Below are positions 26,007 through 34,359 of a DNA stretch of 64,000 nucleotides, in pieces. Numbering within the stretch: position 1 is the first letter of the stretch; every line of letters starts with the position of its first letter. The notes beneath the pieces are model-generated. The model ran no database searches, was not told the origin of the DNA, and saw nothing but the letters and a program-made list of their open reading frames with translations. Source of the stretch: Pseudomonadota bacterium (GTDB taxonomy: Bacteria; Pseudomonadota; Alphaproteobacteria; Rhodospirillales; Magnetospirillaceae); the NCBI GenBank assembly GCA_021793155.1, contig JAJYTF010000005.1, forward strand, positions 68,203 through 132,202, written 5' to 3'. A program made the translations under genes and the position numbers.

Positions 26007-26966
26007 TCACCCCTGCAGAAGAGCCCACATTTCCTTGTCGCGTTCGGCCGTCCAGATGCGCGGATCGCGCTGGCCCAACGCCTCGTCGAAGGCACGGGTC
26101 ACATCGAAGGGCAGGCAGTGCTCATAGATGAAGACATTGGCGAAATCCGGGTCCATTGCGGCTCGCGTATGCGCCATCGCCGCCCGCAGATCCATTCCCT
26201 GCGATACCGCGTCACGGGCGCAGCGATAGAGCGCCGAGACGAAGGCGCGGGTATAGCCGAGGCCCTTGGCCACCGATTTAGCGGTCAGCAGCGCGGGACC
26301 GCGGCCGGGCACCAGGATTTCCGGCTTCAACGCCGCCAGGTTATCGAGGGTTTGCGGCCAGTCGGACAGATAGGCGTCGCCGGTGTAGCAGGCCGCTTCG
26401 AATTCCACCAGATCGCCGGAAAAGAGGATCTTCTGGCTGGGCAACCAGGCCACCGTGTCGCCTTTGGTATGACCGCGGCCGAGTTGCTTGATCTGCACCT
26501 CGAGATCGCCTAGCCAAAGGCTCATCTCGCCCCGGAAGGTCAGGGTGGGCCAGGTCAGGCCCGGAATGCTCTCAACCGCCTTGAACAGGCGGGGAAAGCG
26601 GCCGATCTCCGACGCCATGTCCTGAGCCCCCCGCTCGGCGATCAGATCATAGGTATCCCGGCTGGCGATGATTTGCTGCAGACCGTGCCGCCGGTATCCC
26701 GAAGCCCCCAGGACGCGCACGGCGTGATAATGGGTCAGCAGCACGTATTTGATCGGCTTGTCGGTGATTTCCCGGACCTTGGCCACCACCGACTGGGCCA
26801 TGACGGGCGTCGCCGTGGCATCGACGATCATGACGCCGTCATCACCGATTATGATGCCGGTGTTCGGGTCACCTTCCGCCGTAAAGGCATACGCATTGTC
26901 GGACAGCTTCTCAAAACTGACCTGCTTTTCCACGAGATCCGCCTGAGATGCGAAGGCTTTGGACAT
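26007..26966 (-). CDS. MBL-fold protein with degenerate metal motif
   Basis: 319 residues from the ATG at 26966 (SD GGGAGCCC). The metallo-beta-lactamase fold is clear: IIIGDDGVMIVDATATPVMAQSVV, then LTHYHAVRVLGASGY, LGRGHTKGDTVAWLPSQKILFSGDLV. The usual HxHxDH motif reads HYHAVR, so the Asp and third His of metal site 2 are absent, while the later His (GRGHTKGD) and Asp (FSGDLV) remain. It opens the aromatic operon. It may be a mono-metal hydrolase for a lactone or thioester. It is not PqqB. Confidence 0.85.
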   Translation of the reverse strand: MSKAFASQADLVEKQVSFEKLSDNAYAFTAEGDPNTGIIIGDDGVMIVDATATPVMAQSVVAKVREITDKPIKYVLLTHYHAVRVLGASGYRRHGLQQIIASRDTYDLIAERGAQDMASEIGRFPRLFKAVESIPGLTWPTLTFRGEMSLWLGDLEVQIKQLGRGHTKGDTVAWLPSQKILFSGDLVEFEAACYTGDAYLSDWPQTLDNLAALKPEILVPGRGPALLTAKSVAKGLGYTRAFVSALYRCARDAVSQGMDLRAAMAHTRAAMDPDFANVFIYEHCLPFDVTRAFDEALGQRDPRIWTAERDKEMWALLQG

Positions 26967-27036
26967 CAATGGGCTCCCTGATTGTGGGCTGTCGACGGCG
27001 ACACCGCCCGTCATGTGACTTATAATTATCACAATG

Positions 27037-27071
27037 TTTGCTATTAGCAAATGAATTCGTGTATAACGAAT
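27037..27071. promoter_or_regulatory. Two palindromes in a divergent promoter region
   Basis: Between the divergent MBL operon and the EamA gene are TTTGCTA-T-TAGCAAA (27037-27051, perfect) and ATTCGT-GTATA-ACGAAT (27055-27071, perfect arms). The surroundings are AT-rich, so promoters are likely here. The IclR regulator encoded at 28119 is the obvious candidate to bind; that is inference. Confidence 0.6.
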
Positions 27072-27093
27072 ATCGTGGGATCGTGACAGGCCG

Positions 27094-28089
27094 ATGGAAC
27101 GGGACAGGAAGATGGAGACTGCGAAGCATGTGGAGGCACCCGAGACCCGCTTGACGGGCATCCTCTGGGGCTTTGTCGCGGTCGCCGCCTGGGCGGTTTA
27201 CAACGTCGGCACCAAACTCGGTTCGGCCGAAGGGTTTCACCCGCAGGACCTGGCCGCCCTGCGCTTCGGGGTCGCCGGCATGCTGACACTGCCCCTGGCG
27301 GTGCGGGCCGGCATCGGCAGCATGGCCGGCATCGGCTGGCGCCGCGGCTTGGTCCTCGCGACAGTGGTCGGGCCGCTCTTCGCGCTGCTGGTCAACTGCG
27401 GATTCATGCTCGCCCCGCTGGCCCACGGCGTGACCCTGGGGCCGGTGGCGACCATGACCACCGCCGCCCTCCTCGCCTGGAAGTTCAATGGGGAACGTCC
27501 GAGGGCCGCGCAATTCGCCGGAATGGCCTTCCTGCTTGCCGGCCTGCTGGCTCTGGCGGGAGACGGCCTGGCCGGCTCGGGCAAGAGCGCTGTCTGGCTT
27601 GGCGATCTGGCCCTCCTTGCCTCGGGCACGGCCTGGGGCACTTTCACCGTGCTGCTGAAACGCTGGCAGATCGCGCCGTTGCAAGGGGCGGCAGTCGTCT
27701 CGGTGCTGTCGATGGTGTTCTTCGTCCCTGCCGATCTGCTTGTTTTCGGCTTTCCTGCGCTTCCCACCGGTGCGGTTGCGGCACAGGCGGTTTTCCAAGG
27801 GCTGCTGGGAGGGTTTCTGGGCATCACCGCATACTCCTTTGCCGTTTCCCATCTCGGCGCGGGCCGTGCGGCGTTGTTTCCCGCCTTGATCCCGGCAACG
27901 GCGACCCTGGTCGCCATCCCGATGCTGGGCCAGCAACCCAACGCGCTGCAGATCACCGGCGTGGTGCTCTGCAGCCTCGGGCTCGCGGTCGCCATGGCCT
28001 CGGCCTACCGGCGACGCAGGGAAAGCCCGATACAAGCGCAAGAAGCCGATCAACCCGATCAATTGACAGTGCCGTGCGCGGTTGAATAA
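27094..28089 (+). CDS. EamA/DMT-family transporter
   Basis: 331 residues with about ten membrane segments in two EamA repeats. The first repeat starts ILWGFVAVAAWAVYNVGTKLG and the second LLASGTAWGTFTVLLKRWQ. The start may be the ATG at 27094 or the one at 27112, which follows ACAGGAAG. These inner-membrane carriers export or import metabolites. Divergent to the aromatic operon and upstream of the IclR gene, it may export an aromatic or an intermediate. Confidence 0.85.
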   Translation: MERDRKMETAKHVEAPETRLTGILWGFVAVAAWAVYNVGTKLGSAEGFHPQDLAALRFGVAGMLTLPLAVRAGIGSMAGIGWRRGLVLATVVGPLFALLVNCGFMLAPLAHGVTLGPVATMTTAALLAWKFNGERPRAAQFAGMAFLLAGLLALAGDGLAGSGKSAVWLGDLALLASGTAWGTFTVLLKRWQIAPLQGAAVVSVLSMVFFVPADLLVFGFPALPTGAVAAQAVFQGLLGGFLGITAYSFAVSHLGAGRAALFPALIPATATLVAIPMLGQQPNALQITGVVLCSLGLAVAMASAYRRRRESPIQAQEADQPDQLTVPCAVE

Positions 28090-28118
28090 CCTCTCGAACG
28101 ATTCGCGGAGAGCCATTG

Positions 28119-28976
28119 ATGACATCGGGAATCGGCGCAGCCGGCAACCCTTCTGAGGAGGACGAGGACGCCGGCCGGCCCTCGGCAAAGCGCGCCCAGC
28201 GAGGCATCCAGTCCATCGAGGTGGGTGGCCAGCTCCTGCTGGCCCTGGGGCGAAGCGGTGTGCCCATGCTGTTGAAGGATCTTGCCCAGCAAGCCGGGAT
28301 GCCGGCTGCCAAGGCGCATCCTTATCTGGTCAGCTTCGGCAAACTGGGCTTCATCGAACAGGATCCGGCCACCGGCCGCTACCAGTTGGGATCACAGGCA
28401 CTGCAGCTTGGCCTGGTCTGCCTGCAGCAACTGAACCCCGTCCGCCTGGCGGTGCGGGAGATGCCCCTTCTCTCCAGCCGCATCGGCCACTCCATCGCCC
28501 TTGCCGTCTGGGGAAGCCACGGCCCGACCATCGTCCATGTGGAAGAGGCGGTCTACCCGCTGCACGTCAACTTGCGCACCGGCTCCGTGATGTCGCTGCT
28601 GAACACCGCGACGGGCCTGGTTTTCGCTGCGTTCCTGCCGCCTTCGATCATCGAAGCCATGATTCGCGCCGAGCCGGACCGCATCGGCGGCCTGTCGGTT
28701 GCCGAGGCCAGACAAACCTGGCGAAACATGGAACCCACCCTCGATGAAATCCGCCGAAGGCGCCTAGCGCGGGTGACTGGAACCCCAATTCCAGGAATCA
28801 ACGCCTTCTGCGCACCGGTCTTCGACCATACCGGCAAGATCGTGCTTGCCATCACCGCCATGGGCCCGACGGGAACCTTCAGCACCGATTGGGACAGCCC
28901 CATCGCCACCACCGTGAGCGAGGTGGCCGACCACGTTTCGGAACGGCTTGGGCACCGCAACGGATGCGCCGGATAA
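28119..28976 (+). CDS. IclR-family transcriptional regulator
   Basis: 285 residues from ATG 28119 (SD GCGGAG). An N-terminal winged HTH is visible (GVPMLLKDLAQQAGMPAAKAHPYLVSFGKLGFIEQD, positions about 45-85). The C-terminal GAF-like effector domain follows (HSIALAVWGSHGPTIVHVEEA ... GTPIPGINAFCAPVFDHTGKIVLAITAMGP). IclR proteins commonly control nearby aromatic operons. The palindromes at 27037-27071 are likely targets. Confidence 0.88.
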   Translation: MTSGIGAAGNPSEEDEDAGRPSAKRAQRGIQSIEVGGQLLLALGRSGVPMLLKDLAQQAGMPAAKAHPYLVSFGKLGFIEQDPATGRYQLGSQALQLGLVCLQQLNPVRLAVREMPLLSSRIGHSIALAVWGSHGPTIVHVEEAVYPLHVNLRTGSVMSLLNTATGLVFAAFLPPSIIEAMIRAEPDRIGGLSVAEARQTWRNMEPTLDEIRRRRLARVTGTPIPGINAFCAPVFDHTGKIVLAITAMGPTGTFSTDWDSPIATTVSEVADHVSERLGHRNGCAG

Positions 28977-29069
28977 GGCCTGCGTCTTCGTTGATCACGA
29001 TCTGCAGAATGTGAGCGGAGGCCATATCACGCAAGAATGAAACAACCGGCCAGACATTATCTTATAGCA

Positions 29070-29096
29070 GCAGGGCGGTGCAAGACACCGCCCTGC
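29070..29096 (-). terminator. 11-bp hairpin after the small membrane-protein gene
   Basis: An 11-bp perfect stem (GCAGGGCGGTG / CACCGCCCTGC) with a 5-base loop. It lies 15 bases beyond the stop of the 51-residue gene on the minus strand, and about 95 bases after the IclR stop on the plus strand. It may end transcription from either side. T-richness is weak on both sides. Confidence 0.6.
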
Positions 29097-29110
29097 CACA
29101 TCTTTGGCTA

Positions 29111-29266
29111 TTATTGCGGAGCAAGCTTATGATTATTATGATGGATCTGAGCTTCCCAATGCTCTTTGATTTCGGCAATGACCGCGCTCACAAAAATCAG
29201 CACCGCGGTCAACCCGATCAACCCAGAAATCACTATTGTGATCGCCCAAATTATGAAGTGGTTCAT
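29111..29266 (-). CDS. 51-residue single-span membrane protein
   Basis: Start ATG 29266 with SD GGAGGG five bases upstream; stop at 29111. One transmembrane helix is obvious (FIIWAITIVISGLIGLTAVL to IFVSAVIA). A His-rich polar tail follows (EIKEHWEAQIHHNNHK). Size and a hydrophobic start resemble small subunits of membrane complexes (for example cytochrome bd subunit X, or small cytochrome oxidase subunits), but no such operon is beside it. It lies between IclR and the chemoreceptor. Function unknown. Confidence 0.7.
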   Translation of the reverse strand: MNHFIIWAITIVISGLIGLTAVLIFVSAVIAEIKEHWEAQIHHNNHKLAPQ

Positions 29267-29455
29267 CCTACCCTCCATTGGACGTTTTCTCCCGTTTTTA
29301 GATTATCACTAATTCAATAGGAATGACATGGTTATGAAACCCTCGCTGTAAGGGGGAGGGTAAAAAAGACAGCGGATATGAGCCGGATGCGAAGCTCAGG
29401 CCAGTTTCGCGCCGCGCCGGAAGGATGTAGACCAGCGCACCGCAGCCGCGCGGTT

Positions 29456-31813
29456 TTATGCCGCCAACGCTCCGCTCGCCTCCAGGCATGCGGAAATCCG
29501 CTGAGCTTCCTCTGGGGAAATATCGAACTTCAGATGGATGTGGCCACCTTCCGCGGTCTTCACTACCGTGGCGATGCGATCGCCGATCGCCGGGATCGAC
29601 AGAGAAACCCGCTGCCCCTGGGTGACAGCCGTATCCGATACCAGCAACGCGCCGCCCGAGGAGCAATTCTTCACTTCGACAGCCACGACCCGACCGGCAA
29701 CGGTCATCGTCGCCTTGCGATTCAACCGGTATCGCGGCGCATGCCGCCGGTCGACCTCGCGGGTGGCGGTGCGGACGACGCGAACCAGCTTCTGACGCAG
29801 TTCGTCGACCGCTGCCGACACGTCCGCCGAAACCCGCCCAACGTCATCGGCCCGCGCTCCCGTGGCTCGCGCTTCATCGGAAACACGGGCGATGCATTTG
29901 GCGACCTCTTGTGCCGCGCTCGAGGTCTGGACAACGTTGCGGGTGATTTCCGCGGTGGCCGCCACCTGTTCCTCGATCGCCGCGGCGATCGACGAGGAAA
30001 CGCCTTCCACTTCGTGGATGGCATCGCCGATATCGGTCACCGCGTTCACCGCTTCCTCAGTCGTCACCTCAATCTCGGCGATCTGCGCGGTGATTTCGCC
30101 GGTGGCCCGGGCAGTCTGGTTGGCAAGGTTCTTGACCTCGCCGGCAACCACCGCAAATCCCTTGCCTGCCTCGCCGGCCCGGGCTGCTTCGATGGTGGCG
30201 TTGAGGGCGAGAAGGTTTGTCTGGCTGGCAATGTCGTTGATCAGCGTCGCCACTTCGCCGATGCGCCCGACTGCCGAGGACAGACGGCGGATTGTCTCCT
30301 GCGCCGCCTGCGCGGTCGCCACCGCCCGGTGGGTGATCGCGGTGGACCGGCCGACCTGTTGCCCGATTTCACCGATCGAGGCCGAAAGCTCTTCGGACGC
30401 CGCCGCCACCTGCTGCGCATTGGCCAAGGCCTGTGTCGCCGCCGAGGCGACACTCTGCGAGTTCTCGGAGACGGCGGCAGCGGAAGACACCATCTCGCCC
30501 GCATTGGCAGTCATCAGGCCGGTCCGTTCGGCGACCTTGTCGACCGCGCCATGGGTCTCCCGCTCGACCGTCTCGGCCATGCCCTGCAAAGCAGCGTTCT
30601 TCAACTGCTCGCCGCGCTGGCGCTCTTCGTCCTGGGACTGTCGCAGTCGCTGGTTCTCCAGGGCGTTGTCCTTGAATACCTGAACGGCGGCCGCCATCGC
30701 CCCGATCTCGTTGCGCCTGTCGACGAAGGGGATCGCCGCATCAAGCGCCCCCCGGGCCAGGCGTCCCATGCTTTCCGACAATTGCAGCAAGGACCTGCTG
30801 ATGCCGCGAACCAGCACCAATCCCACCGCAAGCGTCGCGGCGACCAGAACTGAGGTCAAAGTCAGCATCGCCCGGAAGGACGAAGCGGCCTCCCGGCGGG
30901 TCCGTTCCGCCATTCGCCGCAGGTCGCTGCCAAGCCGATCCTCCACTTGATGGAAAAGATCGATGCGGGCGGTGGCGTTGTTGAACCACTCGCTTGCGGT
31001 GACCCCCTGCACCGTTCCGCTGGTGTAGCTGTCAATGGCAATGGCGCGCTGCGCCTCGACCCGATCCACCTGCGGTCCCCTGACGGTCGCCCGGGCGAAG
31101 GCAAGTTGATCCTCGGTGGCCATCGTGGCGAACACCCGCAAATAGGTCTCCTGCTCGGTTCCCAGCGACTGAAACTGCCGGAACTGCTGGTAATCGAGAC
31201 GTCCAGCAGCGAAACCGGCCGCCCCGACGGCGCGTTCCCGGCCCGCCCGCTCCTTCGCCTGCATGTAGACGACATAGGCCTGTAGCGCAGTCGACAGGCG
31301 GGCATCCTGGGTCAATTCGCCCATCGTTGGCACGATATCCAGAAGCCGACCAACAGTCCCAGTGTAATAGCCGGTCGATTCAGCGGCGCTAACCGCCAGC
31401 GCGTCGACCTTGCGCCGCTGTTCGGCCAACCGGTCCAGTTCGGCGGTGGCCGCGGACAGTCGTTGGTCGAGGCGTCCTCCCGGGCGTCTTGCCGCCAGGG
31501 CGGTGGCACGGCGGCGCAGCACTGCCAAGGCGGCATCGGTCGCCTCCCGTTGCGCCACCATTTCACTGTGGAATGCCTGGCCCTGCGTGCCGGCGAATAC
31601 CGCAGTGGCACCGCGTTCCTTCTGCAACTGATGGACAAGATTACCGATATCGGGGGCAAACCCAGCGATGTCTTCGAAATTCTCCATCGCGGTCATCAGA
31701 TGCCTTTTGTCCCGAACAAGATCGGTGCTGAGGCCAAGCAGGCCCAGGACGGGCAGCAGCAGGACGAAAAGCACCTGGGTCCGGAAACGCAGGTTTGCGG
31801 GGGCAATCGACAT
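29456..31813 (-). CDS. Chemoreceptor: NIT sensor, HAMP, MCP signalling and PilZ domains
   Basis: 785 residues from ATG 31813; an upstream in-frame TTG (31840) is less likely. TM1 is near [14 protein letters not shown] long periplasmic helical region (about 30-310) fits a nitrate/nitrite-sensing NIT domain ([15 protein letters not shown]). TM2 is at about 315-338, HAMP follows, and the MCP hairpin tip is near 520-560 ([29 protein letters not shown]). The final 100 residues form a PilZ domain: [11 protein letters not shown] (RxxxR) and NCSSGGALL. c-di-GMP binding is expected. The combination is reminiscent of Azospirillum Tlp1. Confidence 0.9.
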   Translation of the reverse strand: MSIAPANLRFRTQVLFVLLLPVLGLLGLSTDLVRDKRHLMTAMENFEDIAGFAPDIGNLVHQLQKERGATAVFAGTQGQAFHSEMVAQREATDAALAVLRRRATALAARRPGGRLDQRLSAATAELDRLAEQRRKVDALAVSAAESTGYYTGTVGRLLDIVPTMGELTQDARLSTALQAYVVYMQAKERAGRERAVGAAGFAAGRLDYQQFRQFQSLGTEQETYLRVFATMATEDQLAFARATVRGPQVDRVEAQRAIAIDSYTSGTVQGVTASEWFNNATARIDLFHQVEDRLGSDLRRMAERTRREAASSFRAMLTLTSVLVAATLAVGLVLVRGISRSLLQLSESMGRLARGALDAAIPFVDRRNEIGAMAAAVQVFKDNALENQRLRQSQDEERQRGEQLKNAALQGMAETVERETHGAVDKVAERTGLMTANAGEMVSSAAAVSENSQSVASAATQALANAQQVAAASEELSASIGEIGQQVGRSTAITHRAVATAQAAQETIRRLSSAVGRIGEVATLINDIASQTNLLALNATIEAARAGEAGKGFAVVAGEVKNLANQTARATGEITAQIAEIEVTTEEAVNAVTDIGDAIHEVEGVSSSIAAAIEEQVAATAEITRNVVQTSSAAQEVAKCIARVSDEARATGARADDVGRVSADVSAAVDELRQKLVRVVRTATREVDRRHAPRYRLNRKATMTVAGRVVAVEVKNCSSGGALLVSDTAVTQGQRVSLSIPAIGDRIATVVKTAEGGHIHLKFDISPEEAQRISACLEASGALAA

Positions 31814-32180
31814 CAGACAGTCAACTCTTTCAGCGTTCAACGGCCACCCATTCCCATACGAAATGTATGGTCATTTCCTTGACGATGATCAAGTCAAGAA
31901 ATTGAGTCAGCACTTGTTCTCTCTCGAGAGCGATTTATTAAACACATCATATTATGACATTAGACACATGGCACACCATACAGCCGACGTCTTTCCATTG
32001 TTACGCATCACATGCACTGGACCTTGGCACAACTGCTCACGGATGCAGTCTCCCGGCCAAGCTCAACTTTCCGCAGAACCGGACTCAAGATCGTCGCCAC
32101 CGCGATCTCATCGAACGTATGCGCTGGGCTTTCCAGGAATTCTGTGACATCGGCCTTCTGTGACAGGCCCCAAAACGGAC
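31814..32180. other. Gap upstream of the chemoreceptor, nothing recognised
   Basis: About 370 bp, AT-rich for this genome, and presumably holds the chemoreceptor promoter. No convincing gene, RNA or repeat is visible. Confidence 0.4.
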
Positions 32181-32208
32181 GAAACCCCTAGGTTTCCCTA
32201 GGGGTTTC
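32181..32208 (-). terminator. 12-bp perfect hairpin downstream of tRNA-Val
   Basis: GAAACCCCTAGG-TTTC-CCTAGGGGTTTC, with a perfect 12-bp stem and 4-base loop, lies 2 bases beyond the tRNA 3' end. On the minus strand it is followed by GTCCGTTTTGG. Position and stability make it the tRNA terminator. It also contains CCTAGG twice, which is notable because CTAG is scarce in such genomes. Confidence 0.75.
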
Positions 32209-32210
32209 GA

Positions 32211-32285
32211 TGGTGGGCGCTACAAGGATTGAACTTGTGACCCCTTCCATGTCAAGGAAGTGCTCTCCCGCTGAGCTAAGCGCCC
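32211..32285 (-). tRNA. tRNA-Val(GAC)
   Basis: 75 nucleotides on the minus strand, with CCA encoded at the 3' end (32211-32213). The acceptor pairs GGGCGCT with AGCGCCC, the D arm contains AGCTCAGCGGGAGAGC, the anticodon stem-loop is CTTCC-TTGACAT-GGAAG with anticodon GAC (Val), and the T arm is CAAGTTCAATCCTTG. It is a single gene outside any rRNA operon. The minus-strand upstream region holds the G-tract tandem repeat at 32345-32437. Confidence 0.95.
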
Positions 32286-32344
32286 ATTTGCCGGACGGGC
32301 CAGCATGAGGGATGCGGTTTTAGCGTCAAGCGGGCGGGTTTGCA

Positions 32345-32437
32345 ACCCCCAAAAATCACCCCCAAAAATCACACCCCCAAAAATCACCCCCAAAAATCAC
32401 CCCCAAAAATCACCCCCAAAAATCGGCCCCAAAAATC
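32345..32437. repeat. 13-bp tandem repeat ACCCCCAAAAATC
   Basis: Six exact 13-bp copies, with a 2-base AC insertion after the second, and one variant seventh copy beginning GGCCCC. On the minus strand this gives six G5 tracts and one G4 tract spaced 8-10 bases apart. It sits between the tRNA-Val gene and the N-formylglutamate amidohydrolase gene, 60 bases upstream of the tRNA. Confidence 0.93.
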
Positions 32438-32524
32438 GGCCGCCGGAATCGGCTTTTGAGACATCGCCGGCGACTTGCTCTGGTGGGGGATGACACGAGG
32501 CGTCAATTGCACTAAACCGTTCCC

Positions 32525-33409
32525 ATGGACACCGCTTCGCCAGATGCTCCGTTCGAGCCTGTGCTTCATATCGAGACGCCCGCCGAGCCGCGCCTTCCCC
32601 TCGTCTTCGCCTCGCCCCACAGCGGCTCGCACTATCCCCGGGATTTCCTCGACCAGTCGCCGCTCGACGCGAACACCCTGCGCCGGTCCGAGGACGCCTT
32701 CGTCGACGAATTGTTCGTCGCCGCGCCGGAACAAGGCGCGCCTTTGTTGAAGGCGCTGTTCCCGCGCGCCTATCTCGACCCCAATCGCGAGGCCTATGAA
32801 CTCGACCCCGCCATGTTCGACGGGCCTCTGCCACCCTTCGTCAACAGCGCTTCGCCGCGGGTCGGCGCCGGCCTTGGGACGATCGCCCGGGTCGTGGCCT
32901 CGGGCGCTGAAATCTATCGCGACAAATTGTCATTCACCGAAGTCGAAAGCCGCATCGACCGTCTGTACCGCCCCTATCACCGGGCGCTGGCGGACCTGCT
33001 GGAGCAGACCCGCACCCGCTTTGGCTATTGCATCCTGATCGACTGCCATTCCATGCCGTCGACCGGCGGACCGAATGACAAGGATAGCGGCGCATCCCGA
33101 GTCGACTTCGTGCTGGGAGACTGCTTCGCCACCTCCTGTTCCCCGGCCGTCACCGCCACCGCCGAGGCGACGTTGCGCCGCTTCGGCTATCGCATCGTCC
33201 GCAACACACCTTATGCCGGCGGCTTCACCACCCGCCATTACGGCGCCCCGACGAAAGGCCTGCATGCTCTGCAAATCGAGATCAACCGGCGGCTTTACAT
33301 GGACGAGAAGACCTATGTGAAACGTCCGGGCTTCACGCGCCTGCAGGGCCACCTGAGCAGCCTTGTGCGGGATCTGGCGGCGTTGCCGCCGGACAAGCTG
33401 CAACCATGA
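32525..33409 (+). CDS. N-formylglutamate amidohydrolase
   Basis: 294 residues, FGase family. Conserved segments are LVFASPHSGSHYPRDFLD, EDAFVDELF, FPRAYLDPNREAYELDP and ILIDCHSMPSTGG, with likely Zn ligands among His, Glu and Asp in these motifs. NTPYAGGFTTRHYGAPTKGLHALQIEINR closes the domain. It hydrolyses N-formyl-L-glutamate to glutamate and formate, as in histidine degradation, but no hut genes are nearby. It overlaps the next gene in ATGA. Confidence 0.9.
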   Translation: MDTASPDAPFEPVLHIETPAEPRLPLVFASPHSGSHYPRDFLDQSPLDANTLRRSEDAFVDELFVAAPEQGAPLLKALFPRAYLDPNREAYELDPAMFDGPLPPFVNSASPRVGAGLGTIARVVASGAEIYRDKLSFTEVESRIDRLYRPYHRALADLLEQTRTRFGYCILIDCHSMPSTGGPNDKDSGASRVDFVLGDCFATSCSPAVTATAEATLRRFGYRIVRNTPYAGGFTTRHYGAPTKGLHALQIEINRRLYMDEKTYVKRPGFTRLQGHLSSLVRDLAALPPDKLQP

Positions 33410-33972
33410 CCACCGCCTCGTTACCTGTCCTGATACGCGACGCCCAGCCGGCCGATATGGCGGCAGTGCACGCCATCTATGCCTATTACGTGACGCGCAG
33501 CTGCGCGTCGTTCGAAGAGACGCCGCCTGCCGTCGAGGAGATGGAGCGCCGCCTGGTCAAGACGCGCGAGCGCGGCCTGCCCTATCTGGTGGCCGAGGCT
33601 GACGGCGAGGTGGTCGGCTATACTTACGCGGGGCCGTTCCGCCCGCGTTCGGCCTACCGCTACACGCTGGAGGACTCCATCTATGTCGCGCCCGGCGTGG
33701 CACGGCGCGGCGTCGGCGGCGCGTTGCTGGGAGCCCTCATTGAACGCTGCGCCGCCTTGGGCTACCGGCAAATGATCGGAATTATCGGCGACTCCGCCAA
33801 CCAGGGATCCATCACCCTGCATCGACGCCTCGGCTTTCGCCAGGAAGGCGTCCTGCGCGGCGTGGGGCTCAAATTCGGCCGCTGGATCGACGTTGTGATC
33901 ATGCACCGCCCCCTGGGCAATGCCGACAGCGGACTGCCCGATCTGGACCAGCCCGGATTGCCGCCGAGTTGA
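33406..33972 (+). CDS. GNAT acetyltransferase, phosphinothricin acetyltransferase-like
   Basis: 188 residues. GNAT fold with the PAT-type start LIRDAQPADMAAVHAIYAYYV, followed by ASFEETPP. The acetyl-CoA loop is VAPGVARRGVGGALL, and the C-terminal strand contains HRRLGFRQEGVLRGVGLKFGRWIDVVIM. The probable substrate is an amino-acid analogue or methionine derivative. Coupled to the amidohydrolase upstream. Substrate unproven. Confidence 0.87.
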   Translation: MTTASLPVLIRDAQPADMAAVHAIYAYYVTRSCASFEETPPAVEEMERRLVKTRERGLPYLVAEADGEVVGYTYAGPFRPRSAYRYTLEDSIYVAPGVARRGVGGALLGALIERCAALGYRQMIGIIGDSANQGSITLHRRLGFRQEGVLRGVGLKFGRWIDVVIMHRPLGNADSGLPDLDQPGLPPS

Positions 33973-34359
33973 CACCACGCGCCGCGACCACCCCGTCAGG
34001 CCACTGTCGGCAGTGTGGAATTGCGTGACATTAGATATCTCTAATGTTACACTGCCCATTGTTTTCCCATAAGAAAAGAGGCCGGTGGTTGTCCACCGGC
34101 CTGAGTTTAGGGAGGAAACGTCCAAGAAAGGCAGACAAGTGGACCGTCAACGACCGTCCGATTTGCTGCAGTGCAAAATATAGGGGCGTTTTCGCTGCGA
34201 TGCAAGAAAAAAAATAAGCAAAAGTATTACTACCTCGCAAGAATCCAGGCTTCCCGCCATTTTCTCGGCCGCAGCAGAGCCATGCGCGATGCGCATACCG
34301 CGTTTGGCACGACGCTCGCATAGCAATCTCCGGTTCCGATCACCGTGGAGAAGCAGGCT
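33973..34359. other. 387-bp gap with a palindrome at 34028-34047
   Basis: No gene is evident. It holds ACATTAGA-TATC-TCTAATGT (34028-34047, perfect 8-bp arms), a possible operator or hairpin, and the terminator described at 34079-34102. The remainder, AT-rich around 34180-34230, presumably has the lytic transglycosylase promoter. Confidence 0.5.
34079..34102. terminator. GC hairpin terminator
   Basis: AGGCCGGTGG-TTGT-CCACCGGCCT, a 10-bp stem with a 4-base loop. On the minus strand it is followed by CTTTTCTTATGGG, which is T-rich, yet the known transcription here comes from the plus strand (acetyltransferase gene ending at 33972). It may serve both directions. Confidence 0.6.

Noticed and set aside
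26007-26966. pqqB candidate
   Set aside because: Although MBL-fold, it lies in an aromatic operon, lacks the metal motif and has no PqqB character beyond the fold.
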